From: Crotophaga sulcirostris
Lineage: Eukaryota > Chordata > Aves > Cuculiformes > Crotophagidae
Reading direction: 5' to 3'
Assembly (NCBI GenBank): GCA_013397455.1
Contig: VYZB01000015.1
Location: 1,590,586-1,654,585 of the forward strand
DNA length: 64,000 nt
In this document: piece after piece, positions 36,787 to 49,939 of the stretch
How the letters are laid out: every line of letters begins with the position of its first letter
Numbering within the stretch: the first letter of the stretch is position 1
Position numbers and translations under genes: made by a program
The notes under the pieces: generated by a model
What the model was told of the DNA's origin: nothing
Database searches by the model: none
The model's input: the letters and a program-made list of their open reading frames with translations, nothing else

Positions 36787-39700
36787 AAATTAATCGAGGA
36801 AAATATTTTACATTCCTCCTCCTGTAAGATCAGGTAATGTAAGACAGGATGCAGTGTGCCTTTAAATCTACATTTGATTATACCTAGGTGTCTGTGGGAC
36901 ATCTATAAGCTTAAGTTCCCATTATAATGATTTGAAATCTTGTCTATATAATCAATGGAGTCTAAAGAGTTATTCTTTCCATTCTGAAAAAACAAGTGAG
37001 ATGAACCGTGCTCTGAAATTGCCTATTCCAATAAAGGAAGCATAGTATTGTTATTTACACCGTAGGAGACTAAATTTGGACAAACTTCATGTCTCCTGTA
37101 ACTTATAAAATAAAAATACAACTGACTTGTGCTTATTCTGTACAGAAGGTATGCAAGGGGAATTCTAAGATGCTAAATTAGTATTATGGTCCCTAAAAAT
37201 AACTTTTAAATGCTTTTTCAAAATATCTGTTCTCAGCTGCAGTAACCTCATGTTTTTGGCACAACAAGATTTGAATGTTTTGTTCTCTGAAAACAGACCT
37301 CATAAAAGAGATCTCTCTAGCAAACAAACTAACTACCAATGCACTACTATTTGGTTAATGGTAAAATACTAAAAATGTTGGCCTAGATCATAAAGATATT
37401 TATAGCAGCTGCTGTTTCTGGGGTCATTTATAAAGTAGGATTGAACACAGGATAATTGTCATTGCAAGGAAGATATTTACTATATCAAACAGTGATCACC
37501 CAGCAATGTACTGTAGAGATTTAGTTTTGGTACACTATGGTATTCTTTTGTTCAGTGAATAGTCTCTAGTTTGTCTGAAACTTCTGTAACTTTTTGTACA
37601 TGAAAGAAGTGTATATAGTAGGAGAAAGGAGAAATTATGGATGAGCTTCAGAGGGGCTTTTATAAGATACAGATTCAGCTTCCTTTTAATCATCTGGATA
37701 TCATCTGGACAATCATCTGCTTCTTCACAAAAGAAAACAAACACTAGACATTTTTGGCACAAGATTCAAGTTGGCTGGTATTAAACAGCAGCTGTAGATC
37801 AAGTCCCTCCATAGTAACCCTCCCCCTCAATAGAGATTCTAATTTTAAATATTTAGGTTTCCATGTAGATGAGACTGTGTACTTCTGGAGAAACACTCTT
37901 GCATTTGTTTATAGAAAAGGGGTTGAGATAAAATTAGGTGTGTTTTATTATTTGAAAACTTGTTATACTTTGCCTGTCAGGAGAAGTTTAGCACTGTAAT
38001 TAATGGTGCCATGAATTAAACACAGGAGTCCAGTACATACAGTGACAGTATTTTAAGTAAAATATATGGTTGCTCTATCATCTGTTTAACAGACTTCACC
38101 AGTTCATATTTCATGTTCATTTTGAGTATCAGTGAATCTCTGGTTGTTCTTCCTTTAAAATAACATTGTTGCAATGCATGGGAAAGAAATGTAAATATGT
38201 ATTACTACACAAGAAAGTCTTTTCAATATTCTCCAAGTACTCAGAATATTTGACATAGAGCCTAGGCTCTGATATGAATCTGAGGTTGCACCTCTAAGTG
38301 TGCCTTTTTGGTCCTGGAAATAATTCCAAACATTGAAAATACGGAACATCGAAACATTGCTTTACATTCTGTTTCCCTTCAAAATACTGTAAACAATATT
38401 TTAAATATTTTTGTCAGTTTACAGTGATATAACTCAATAGCCACATGGACAAATGTGCTTTACATGAACATCTAAATTCAGTTTTTCAAAATCTTAAGGT
38501 ACTGAAAGGAAGAGAAGAAAATACCAAGATAGGTTAGTGCCTACTGGCTCTGATGATTGTCAGTAAGGTCTTTGACGTGTGGGAAATTTTAAAAAATCCG
38601 GTAATTCTGTACACATTGAAATGAGAAGTGCTAGATGTTGTGAAAATTACCCAATAAAATGAATGCTCTTTCAATCCAGTTTCTTGTATCAACGCACACT
38701 AATCAAAAGGATAAATCCAGCCTGTTTCTCGCTCACTTGGCATTCCATTAACTGCCTGCAAATTGGATATTTGGGTCCTCAAGAGTCTGTGACTTAAGTG
38801 CTTCTCTGACATTGGATACAGAGTAACTAGGAAACTCCACTTACTAAATTTTTTTCCTGAGTGAAAAGGGCTGGAATCAGACATCATCTTTCAATATTCT
38901 GAAAGAAAACAGTGCAGTAGTTGAAAGTGAAAGGAACGCAAGGGATCCCACAAGCAGCATCCACTATGAAATGCCTGCAGAGAATGTCTTAAGAGGTTCT
39001 ACCCTTCAGAAACTTACAACAATGTTATTTTCTTGATAGAAGATAAGTAAAGAAGTGTGGTAATGACATGCAAGGAGATAGGGTCGTGGTGACAGGAGGA
39101 GATGGATTTTAGGAGAGACAAAGGCAAGAGAAATACAGTAATTACGAACTAAAAATTAAGATGGAAAAATAATACAGAATAGGAGGCAAGTTTTTTTTTA
39201 TTATTTTACCTTTTCAATGCTTTTTTTCAATAGTTGAAGTCCTTTACTGCAGTTCACAATGCAGAGAGCCCAGAATCAGTTTCTATGACACAGACAACTC
39301 TATCTCATCACAACTGTACTGCCTCCTGAGATGAAGAATGCAGGAACAGCTTCACAGGCCATTTCTTAGAGTTGTCCTAGAAGATGTTCAGAGATTAACA
39401 TGGTCTATTTTATTCAGGCGGGAGGAACTGCTATATTTTGGGGTTTTTTAAGGCTTTCATTTCTGAGAAAATGACATGAGTGACACAAGAACAATTTTCA
39501 GTTATGAAATACTCATTTTGAAAGCCAGTTTCCAAAAGCATTCACAACTTCATATTAACCAGTTTTGCCACGTATACTTATCTCTTTTTTACTAATTGAA
39601 GCTATTAACTGACTAAACCCACATAAATTAAAAAGCTGTAAAAGATTAACACATCATTTATTTTGAAATGCAAGCTTAGTTGAACCTAAGTTTTGACCTA

Positions 39701-42700
39701 GAAAGGAGCTTGTTTACCTGTAACCACACAATGTGCATGTGGTGAGATTGCCACACAAATGGACTGGGCAAGTGAATAAAACAGACTAAATGATGAATTT
39801 GGTCTACAATATTTCTGACCTTTTATTGTACCACTGAGAGCAATATAGGTTCATCAGAGTTATAGAGTCAACTGAACTTATTCCTGGAAAAAAGTAGTAA
39901 TGAAAGCTGGAAAACAACAGAGAAACATATCAAGATTTCAGTACAGATAATAGAAATAATTTATTTTCATAATTTTCTCTCTAAATGATTTTGCATTCTA
40001 CATTGTACATTCTAATTACTTATCAAGGCCAGTAATTTAACCCTCTGCACTTTAATCAGGAGAAATATAAAAGCTCTATGATGAAAACAAAATGAATTGC
40101 GTAGCTATTTACCTCTTTGTCATTCCTACCAGTGGATCTTCTTTGTCAAAATAATGTGTTGCCTGAATTGCTGGATAGTTTTCCTTAACTAGCCCACAGG
40201 GGTATTTGGTATATGCAGAACATTACTCATACTGTATGTAACTTCATCTTTAATGCAATAGACTTTTCCAAACAACAGTTTATAAATGCGAGCTATTCTG
40301 TTATTACTCCAAGGGCAAAGCACCAGATTTTGCTCTAAATTATATTGGCAACTCTTTTCCTCTTTTGACGTGTGTGAAGTCATTATAAATTTGCACCGGA
40401 GAACCTGAAAGTAGGGGGTTTCCCACTGTACAGTATAAATCAAGTTGCAGTGTGGACATGATCCAGGAGTCACACATGTTCAAGTTAGCACGCACAGCAC
40501 ACAGAGCTGCCACTGCTACATATGATACACCCTGACATCGTGCTGCCAGTGGTGGTAACTAACAAGAAAAGCTTTGGTGACCCACGCCTGGTTCATACAA
40601 GACTTGTGGATATATACATAAACAACTATGCAACTGCATCTCTTTCACAGAAAGAGGAGAAAGTTCAGGTCACCAATTTCTCAAGAGTCTAAACATTTGA
40701 CTCTATCAAGATTTATTTGACGACCCAGAAACTAGGGACTGAGTAAATCTATGTTCAGCTGCGTCCAACAGAATAGAATTTAGGAGCCAGATGGTCCTTC
40801 TCCATCATAGGTTCCTTGTATTAGAATGGAGGCTAATATAAGTGATTTGAATAATTCTTTTAGGATGTTACATTAACTGTAACATACTTAGGCTTCTACT
40901 TTCATTGCATAGCTTTGAATCACACCCAAGCTAGATACTTCAAACAATCAAAAATCAGGTCTGCAAACCCCACCAGAAGTTTCTTTTTGAGTGAAAAAGA
41001 TAATAAATCTCAGACTTTTTGTGGTGGAAAGGTCTCTTCCACACCATAACCAAAAACTTTTGACACTAGAATAATTTAGTTTTATTCTGTTACAATAGCA
41101 ATAGTGGAAGAGTTACAATAAATGGACCTCAAATTTGCAATCATAAAATTAATTTAAACAAAACTATTAATTTTTTTTTAATTGTACTAGTTTAACATAC
41201 CCTCTGTTGCTACAGAAATTGCAGTAGAGCAACAGAAAGTAGGAAAATTATCCAATATAAAGACTAACAGCAACTGATTTGCCTGATGCTAGGCAGAATG
41301 AACACAGCAGAACACTACTACACATTGCTCATAAATTGACATGCTCTAGCCATAAAGACAGTACAAAAAAGAAGCCTTTGCAATCATTTATTAAAGAAAA
41401 AACTGTGTTCTACATTCATGGTACATGAGCAAGTAGTATGGACCAGTAAAGCTGGTGTTTTACGTATTTTAGAGGTGTTTATTTTGGACTACTTCTACTC
41501 TGGTCCTGTGGACCAAACGTCCATTAAACAATTGAAGCCTTCTCAGCGCATTCCTGAAATACATCTGTAATGTCAACTAAAGCAGGGAAAGCATGGACAG
41601 AAGTGCATTCTTTATGATTAGTGGAGATCTAGTCAACAAAATCAATGGAGTCTAGCTCCAGGAGTGCTTATTTTTTCCTGGTTGACTGTACTGAACGTTC
41701 AACATGACGAGCATATTGTACCTTTTTAAACTGATGAAGGCAAGCGCCAGGATCTCTGTCTCAGAAAATGCAGATGCTGTCTAGCAGTGCCTAATAGCAT
41801 TGCCCTGTGTGAGTTCTCCCACATCACTAAAGGTAAACCACTCTCTCAGCTTTCTCTTTGTTACATTCAGAATGGTCTCTCTCCTCTCCTGAACGTTCTA
41901 TTTTCTGGAGATTTAGTGGCATATAACTTGCTGGTCCTTGGTCTCAGTTGAAACTGACAGTAGGTTTGGGTTTTTCTTTTTGATCTGACAGACAAAAATG
42001 CAGGACTGCTCAATCCTCTAAATTTCATTTCTTTAGGAAAACATAGGTTAAAGCATCAAAACCACTACCAAAATCACAGCAGAAGACTCAAAAAAGTAAC
42101 TCCTTTAAACAAGAAATGCTCAATGAATTAGAAGCTTGGCAGTCAAACCCAGGCTGACTCACCCCATGTCTGAGAGCAATGGGACACTGTAGATGTTTTT
42201 AGCTGGAGCCACTAGCTGTTAAGCAAATATCTTTCTTTCAAACCGTTCAGTTCCATTTTGGTTTTAAGTTACACAGGCAAATAGAGCTAGAAGAACAGAG
42301 CTGAAAGAAAGAGGCACTGAAATTCTGCAAAGGAACAAACCAGAAAAAAGCATTCCTTCATTTTCTCATATTTGCACAAATGGAAATCTGAAAAGTGAAA
42401 ATGTTAATGGTGCTTCAAAGGCATTGAGTATCTTGGGCAATTTAAATCCTTTAAGGTTACTGCAGGGAGAAAGTTATTTCCACAGAGTTATTCTCTGCCA
42501 GTATCAGAAATTTGCCTTTATTAAACAAGTTCAAATAACAGCTAAGTGTTTCCAAACTTAAACAAAATCTGAAGTGTTATATTTTCCACAGAGAAAAAGA
42601 GACAATGTTTCCTTTTCTGGAATAAGCCATTTTATATTAAGTGAAACAACAAAACCAAAAAAATAGAAAAAAAAATTAAAATTGCCAGTTTCATCTAAGA

Positions 42701-44095
42701 ACTGCAACTGCCCCCAGAGCCAGCAAAGTCCTGGAAACTTGTCCTGCATGGAAAATGGAATTGTTACTGCTGTACGTTACAGTTTCATATACCACAGTAA
42801 AGGCACTTCTCTCTCTTTCTCTGGAATTAGAAAATATTTTACCGCACGACTCAAAAGTTTCAGTGTACTTGTTTTTCCTTACCTCCAGTCAGCAGCAGTT
42901 TGTATTGTAGAAGATGGTAGAGAAAGTATAACTTCTATATATTATGGATCTCTCTGGAAGTGATGACATTAACAAATATTACTATTATTGTACAAGATGA
43001 ATTCTTCATCTATCTGTGAAAATAACACAAGTTGTTTCAAACCGTGAGCAAATTTTCCTTCCACATTTCCCAGTTTGAAGTTATTCCTAGCGAAGAAGCC
43101 CTTGCTTAAAGCAACACAAGAGAGTCTGACTGCAAATGTCTTGGCTAGGATGGCACAATTCCATACTGTGGAAAGCAAAACAAAGACAGAAAAATTTGAC
43201 ATATTAAAAGTATGAGAACCAGAACTCTGTTATGTCTTAATGTCATATTAAGAAATCAGAAAGCAGCAACGCGTCCAGTGATAAAGGAATTGATAGACCT
43301 AATCCAGGATTTTTAGATCTTTAGGATTTTTAGATGAATTTCAGAAAATATCATATGGTTTCAGATCTTTCTTGAGAGACAAAATTAATTTTTAGCAGAA
43401 AGCTTTCAAAGGGGAGATTTTCAGCATGGAGTTTTTGATCAAAATGAGCATAAAGAAGATAGCAGAGCAGCCAGTAGCTGCAAGAGGCAAGTATAGCATA
43501 AGAGCTCTGGATTTCAGTTCCTGAACCACTTATACAAACATGAGCAGCTGCACCACGAGGTGCTGAGAGGTGTAACTGAGTACTCAGTGATCCTGTGGTT
43601 AAGACATCCATGTGGTTGTGCAATGAACTGGTTATGCAAAGCACTGGTACGAATTATATTCTTCTACATCACTGCATTAATGGCCAGACTATTCTGTGGG
43701 GGGTCTCTTGCCTTTCATTTTGACTAGACATGCCACCTGGTCAGTATTTTCCAATAAAGCAAGTTCCACTGGAAAATTCCCAGCCAGTTCTCATCAAGAA
43801 CGGGCTCTTGTTTGTCAGTCCAGATGAGCAACCTCACCACCTGACAATCTTTCCCACACTTTTTGGCAGGTAACACTTGGTATGAATGCCAATGGGCATC
43901 ATCCCAACCCCAGAAGGTGTTCACTGTAAACTGAAGTAGGCACCAAGGGGACCGCCATGAATCAAGACAGCAGCTGGGAACATTACTGGAGGAGAGAGCT
44001 CTGGAGAGAAACAGCCCGTGATCACAGCATCAGGCTTCAACAGACGCCTACACAGGTGCTAAATAGACATACTGGGCTGAAAGCAAACTGAAACT
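36787..44095. other. AT-rich unique non-coding DNA
   Basis: No gene recognised over about 7.3 kb. Frames stay below 100 codons. Minor features are an A-rich patch near 42655-42680, the inverted repeat ATGTTAC-N7-GTAACAT at 40865-40885, and GAACGTTC palindromes at 41693-41700 and 41891-41898. Confidence 0.55.
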
Positions 44096-44118
44096 GGGAG
44101 GGGGGGGGGGAGGGGAGG
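44096..44118 (+). repeat. G-run with quadruplex potential
   Basis: gggag is followed by an uninterrupted G11 run (44100-44110), then aggggagg. Closely spaced G-tracts meet the usual pattern for a G-quadruplex on the + strand. No promoter or gene context is visible. Confidence 0.8.
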
Positions 44119-47100
44119 AAGATTTTCCCTATGTAGAAATCAGATTCCAGTTAGACAGAGAGGTGCAGAAATCATGAGTGCACTGCCCAGAAGAAAAAAT
44201 GAAAACCGACTGGTGATATGTTTTTTCAGCTCCTGCAACTACCTATGAGAAATCAATGCCTCCTTCAGGCAACTAATTATGTAGTGTAAAAGCAGACAGA
44301 GACACAAGAACAGAACATAGGCAAAGTGTTAGTCCCAGTCCCAAAGTACACAACCCCTACAGGATAGCTAGAATTGCACTGCCCAAGCTGCAACAGCACC
44401 ACATGAAAACCTGAGGCCATGTTATTTGTAAAGAGATGAGTTAGTGGGATGCATGGTCTCATCACCAGTAACCATCACAAAAAGAAAACCACTGCATGCT
44501 GCAAGACTGAGCACAATTTCTGTTACTGAGATGCTAGTGTAATGCTGCAAGGCTAAGGAATAACTCACGAACAGCATTACTAATGACAGAGATACACATC
44601 AAAGTATGCCTTCTGGAGACAAGTATTCTTCCAACTCTATAAAATCAAAAATATATGCAAAATGCAAAATCTTTGTCTCTTGAGAGTGTTGAGAATGGCA
44701 GACAGTAGAAAAGTTCATACTTTAAAGCTAGCTCCATCTCAAGGAGCAAATGCCTCAGGAAATTAGTCCCTATTATAGACAAACCTACAAAATGAAGTTT
44801 TGTTTAAAAAGGCAAGGATAAAGCAGTAGGTCCAGAGGATCTGAAAGTCGGCACAAATGCATGCATCACATGAGGAGAATGACATGTTGGAGATGAGCTG
44901 GGGGAACAGCTACTTCACAAGTAGAAATGCTAAATCAAGCATATATAGATCTATGAAAGAAATATTCACAGTCCAGCAATCAATAGAACCAGAAGATCTA
45001 CAATAGATCTTTTCATTTTTAAATGTTACAGACATTACAAGATACCAGATACACCAGATTATTACCCCATTTCCTAGGAATTGGTCTGAAAGGAAGACAA
45101 AACTAAAGTCACAGTAAAAAATGTCTGTGATGCTTATAAAGTTGGTCAACTGCTTGCTCTAACTGTGTTGAGACCACTAACTCCATGCTGACCAAGAGTT
45201 TCCTCTGCACTTCCCTATCATCAGTTGTACTTGTGTGCACTGATTCTCAGCTTACATGCAATTTCAGGCAGAGATTCTCTTTTTGATCTTTGAAAGATGT
45301 TTAGCAAACTTGACTTATTGAGACAACAGGCCTCCATGACAGAACTTGAATCAATCATTGTCAATTGGGACCTTAAGCACAAATTATCATCTAACAGGTG
45401 CTTTGAAAGCAAATGAAGACAGAGTTGCAAGACATCCTAAAGTGTCACAGTAGTTGTCAACCATATAAGGAAGACCTCAGAAAAGGATGCATCAAAGAAT
45501 GTTTTTGTTCCACGCTTTTGCAGAGAATGAATGACAGAATTAAAAAAAAAGCAGTAAATGACAGGGGATGATAATGATCCAAAGATCCAAGGTCAATGTA
45601 CTCAGGTCAGCAGATCAGGGTACAGTCCTCAAGGAAGAGAAAAATGCAAAAGCCAGAGCTACATTGGAACAGAGAATGTGGGAGACATACAGCAGGTTGC
45701 CCTGCAGTAGGCAAGGTAAGCAATCAATTATTATCAGTGTTCAATCTTCTCATATCTAGTAAGGCCAAAACCAGGATCTGAATTTAACAAGAATCTCAGT
45801 GATCAGTAACAGCCAACACTTCTGATTTTTCTACAAGACTTGCAAATAACATCAGATAATAGCAAACATCAGGAGCAAGCTGGAGGCTACATTGAATAGA
45901 ACCGAAACAAGCACATAGAAAAGTCTAGCAAAACCATAACGGCATGAAAAGAAAGGATGGCTTCCCAAGAACATCTAAACACTGCTAATGTCTGGCCCCA
46001 GCAAGTCAAGCAAGTCTTTCACAGAAAACACAGAGTAGATAGAGAACTTGTATGTACAACTCAAATGGAGGGATGTGGTTGGAACTGTTCATTAGATGCT
46101 TCTTAAGCTGTGGAGAGGGGTTCCTTATGGCAAAGATGTTCAAGAAGTATATGTTGAGCTCGTACCAACTCAGTGGGGATATGTTATAAACAGTATGCAA
46201 TGAAGACTGCCTAAATTTTCTCTGAAAAAGAATTGGTATTAAGATGTGCATTCTCCAAAACCAGCATCTTGGAAACACCTCCAATCCAGATTTCATACTC
46301 CATTAGTTATAAGAGAGGATTTTCTTTGGGTCTGCCCATGCAATTCTCTAGACAGTCCTGATGGTCATGCTGGAGGCAACTAGCACTTCTCGTTCTTCAT
46401 ACAGAGATGAAAACAAATAGTGTGAGAGCACTGCTTATTAAAACAGAGTAAAATATTTATATATGTATTAGGATTTACATTACATTGAAGTAGATTTACA
46501 GCAACCAAATATGGAAATCAATGAAGGAAGTGCTCACAGATATAGGGAAACGGTTAAGAAAGTCATTACAAGTTTATCAGATGTCAGCTGCAGATATTTT
46601 TTTACAAGTAACTATATTCTTTAAGAATATCTGAATCCCTGTTCAGTAAGATAGCTGCTTGCAAAATAAGTAACTGTCCTTAGCATGCAGCTCAAGGTAG
46701 TGTGCAGTGTGCACTGGTGAACACCTGCAACCAAAACTTAGGCAGGATTTTGATAAGAGTAGTCTTGGGACTAGGAACTTAATTTTAATTTATGGTACCT
46801 GACTGCTTGTGTGGGCCTAAATCACTTATTGAAGGGTATATCTGAAATCAATGGCAGAGTTGGAAACTGAGTTTTGACTTGTATGATAGAACTCTTACAT
46901 GACCGAATGGAAGCTCAGTTTACCAAGTCCGTAATCTAAAAAATACACGTGTAACAGTGCCCTTGCTTATCTTAAAGCAGAGATAAACTCTCTTTGCCTC
47001 TTCTTCTGAGAATTATTTCATTCTATACATTATTTTTAAGTATGTGCTTTGGAGTTTTTTTTAGGGTTTTGTGGGAAAAAGGCAGGGAGGGAGAAGGAAG

Positions 47101-49019
47101 AGCACATCAGTAGTAGTTCCCTTTCAAAATTATTTTGCAAATATAAATTTTACTTTTCTGTACATAAAATTTCGATCAACTTGTAACATCCATTTTGCCT
47201 GAGGTTGACAGCCTTTTCTGCTTAGGTAAAGGAAAGAACTGACACCTATTGGATAGTCTCTTCATGACCTTATGTCTCTCCACTCTGTGGAACCGCCTGC
47301 CTTTGGATAACAGAATGTTTTAGAGACAGAAAGCAGAAGGAGAGGGAGCCCATCTGCTAGTCACAGGAGCTCCCCTGCTGATCCCACATATTTCAACTTG
47401 GAAATCCAAAGAAGAGTTAATATCTGCTTCAAAAGCCTGAGGCACAGATAACTTCACTTCCACTCTACCTGGCTGAAACCCAGAGCTGTTTGGAATCTTA
47501 GGATGTGGCAGAGAGCCTACATGGCCATGCTGCAGGGACTATGCTGGGCAAAGTGTAGAACAGGCTCTATGCTGGACCCTGGCTTCCCTCATTCCTGCCA
47601 AAAAGGAATCTCAAAATACCTACCTACATCTAAACACATACAAAGCACAACTGTCCGTTCTTATTGAAAGCTGACAAAACTATTCCAGAAATGAACTTAG
47701 ACCTCCACAGGCTACATGATTCCCAGAGAGTGCCATCAGTTGCTGCATTGAAATACCTGATTTATTATACACAGGTATGAGGTAATTACTAAATATTTAT
47801 TACTTATTATTTTATTGTGTGCTTGCTTTGGAGAGGCAATGGACTATCTGTAATTAGGTTTGCATCCATTATAAAGCCTTTTATCAAGCTGTTTCATACC
47901 TTTGTTTTGCCTTGGCTTGAAAATTTATTTTGCAGGCAATAGGGAATGAGTCTTGTTTAGTTTGAAAAAAAATATGTCCTGGTTTTTCGGTTTCTGAATT
48001 TCAACTCAGAAACAGCAATGGAAGTTACTTTTCCCACTTGTTTCCTTAAGAAGGAAAAAAAAAGAGTCTGATGGAGGAATTACATTTATTTTATCAGCTT
48101 TGACAAGCTTCCTATGAAAGCCCACTAGCTCTAAAGCATATGGGCCCTAGTCCTGCCATGAGTTCCATCCTTTCAAAAGTCTGAGCATTCGCAAAACCTG
48201 TGTGAAGCGAACGGGTATCTGCCTATTAGCAATTCATCCTCCAGAATCACGTGTTTATGATCTGATTTCATTTTGTTTCCCAGGCATATTTCCCTGTCTG
48301 ATGAATAGGATATTTGGTAATGAAACAAGGAAACAAACTAGTTTGAACTGAAGCACTGCAAGTTCCTTACTGGTTGGAACCCACTGTTGCATTTGAGTCG
48401 GTGATTTTTTTTGTATAAAAGATTCTATTACCAAAAGTTTGTGTGCTCTTTTCTCATTATTTAATCACAAAATCTTGTTCTCCTAAACAAGATCGTCCCC
48501 TTTTAGTGGTAGAATGGTGGAAAGTAAAACATTTCATTCATACATTCCTTGGCAATTTCTCACCAGCACAACCAGATACAGGATTGTTTTTCATAACAAT
48601 ATTTTCCCTCAATAACCCTTACTAGAGGTTCCCTTTAAACCTACCAGGGTCAAGCCCTTGCAGTCCTCGAGTCCACTTGGTTTTATCATGCCTTCCTTCA
48701 GTACAAAATGCAGCTGGTTTTATTCCATTTTGCTCTATTCCTTAAGAGAAAAAAAGTTTTTACAAGTTTACAGTTTGCAAAAATTCTAAGTGACGATCAT
48801 CCCATTGACGTCAAAATTTTTTTAGGTCGAATTTCCTCATTCTATTTCCTTTCCGTATTTTGTAGTGATCCTAAATTAAATTAAACTTGAAACAGCATCT
48901 AAAGAGAAGTGTCAAAAGATTTTTTTTTCTTTCTTAGGCAATAAACATCTTGAGACTTCACAACAGGTCTCTCATTTGTTTAGTTAAAACACATCTTTAT
49001 TACCTCTTCCACTTAACCC
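44119..49019. other. AT-rich unique non-coding DNA
   Basis: No gene recognised. At about 46846-46872, aatcaatggcagagttggaa resembles part of an old MIR-type SINE (AGTGGCAGAGCTGGGATT), but the match is too short to call. Frames of up to 96 codons lack motifs. Confidence 0.5.
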
Positions 49020-49220
49020 GAAAGGTGCAAAAATTTCGCCATACTAAAAGCTTTTTGGCGTGCCGAGCTCAGAGGAATAAACAGACTTGCAGCTGTCAGT
49101 GATGGTCTGAAAAAGTAATTACCAAGTGGCATTCTAGGAGGATTAGTGTCCTTTAATATGCTGATTAATCAGCTTTTAAATAGTGAAGTTCCTTGAGTAA
49201 GTCTTTCCGAGTAAAGGGAA
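49020..49220. promoter_or_regulatory. Candidate enhancer with homeodomain palindrome
   Basis: Single-copy sequence with a perfect 14-bp palindrome, GCTGATTAATCAGC, at 49160-49173. The palindrome holds overlapping GATTA/TAATC cores of the kind bound by K50 homeodomain proteins (OTX/PITX/GSC class). Nearby TTAATATG and aagtaattaccaag add further TAAT/ATTA cores. The region sits just upstream of the nested CR1 insertion. Confidence 0.28.
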
Positions 49221-49242
49221 TGTCTTTACTTGCTGGTATAGC

Positions 49243-49294
49243 CTGGGGGGCTACGAAGACGCTCAGAGGGCTGGAGCGGCCCTGCTAGGGGGAC
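49243..49294 (+). mobile_element. Outer CR1, 5' segment
   Basis: ggggggctacgaagacgctc and agagggctggagcggccctg correspond to the CR1 segment 'ggccacgaagatgctcagagggctggagcacctctcc...'. In an unbroken CR1 this runs directly into '...aggctgagagagctgggg', which is found only after 49472. The segment is therefore the left half of a copy split by another CR1. Confidence 0.75.
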
Positions 49295-49472
49295 GCCCAG
49301 GAGGTGGTGGAGCCCTGGCCCAGCTTCCCAGGGCAGCAGGCACAGCCTGACAATATTCTAGAAGTGTTTGGCCACGGTGTGAGTGTTGGGGTTGTCCTGT
49401 GCAGGGACCGGAGTGGGACCCTATGACCCTTGTGGGTTCCTTCCAACTCAGGTCATTCTGCGTTTCTGTGAC
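49295..49472 (+). mobile_element. Inner CR1 3' fragment (nested insertion)
   Basis: A short CR1 3' end: aggaggtggtggagccctgg, cacagcctgacaatattcta, gagtgttggggttgtcctgt, gacccttgtgggttccttcc and aactcaggtcattctg, then a tail-like cgtttctgtg. It has the same 3' UTR type as the copy at 21.2-22.2 kb. GAC occurs at both edges (49292-49294 and 49470-49472), consistent with the very short target duplications of CR1. Only about 175 bp was inserted, a strong 5' truncation. Confidence 0.8.
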
Positions 49473-49864
49473 AGGCTGAGAGAGCTGGGGTTGTTCAGCC
49501 TGGAGAGGAGGAGGCGCTGGGCAGGCCTCAGAGCGGCCTCCCAGTGCTGAGGGGGCTCCAGGAAAGCTGGGGAGGGGCTTTTGCCAAAGACGGGGAGTGA
49601 TAGGACAACGGGGAATGGCTTTAAATGAGAAGAAGGAAAACTTAGGTTGGACATTGGGAAGAAATTCTTCGCACTGGGGGTGGTGAGGCCCTGGCGCAGG
49701 TTGCCCGGGGGGGCGGTGGATGCCCCCTCCCTGGGTGTGTTCAAGGCACTCAGTGCCATTGTTTAGAAGATGAGTTGGTGTTAGTGTTGGGTTAGAGGTT
49801 GGACTCGATGATCTCAAAGGTCCTTTCCAACCTTGTAATACTGTAATACTGTAATACTGTAATG
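49473..49864 (+). mobile_element. Outer CR1, 3' segment
   Basis: Resumes at aggctgagagagctggggtt and continues through gttcagcctggagaggagga, ggttggacattgggaagaaa and gggcggtggatgccccctcc to gaggttggactcgatgatct and gtcctttccaacctt. The tail is three exact copies of AATACTGT at 49837-49860, a variant of the usual ATTCTATG unit. The 205-codon minus-strand frame at 49263-49880 is simply the antisense of these CR1 copies. Confidence 0.92.
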
Positions 49865-49939
49865 GTATTTGAAAAACCACAAGTGCTTAATACCTGAAGT
49901 GTGTTCAGTTGTACAACTATAATTATTTTCAGAAACTAA

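Noticed and set aside
45560..45900. Possible LTR or endogenous retrovirus fragment
   Set aside because: No TG...CA ends, polypurine tract, primer-binding site or retroviral motifs could be found.
46846..46872. MIR-like caatggcagagttggaaact
   Set aside because: The match to the MIR core is too short and no flanking MIR sequence is recognisable.
49263..49880. 205-codon minus-strand open frame
   Set aside because: It is the antisense of two nested CR1 3' ends. Its Pro/Ser/Ala-rich composition comes from the GC-rich CR1 UTR, not a gene.
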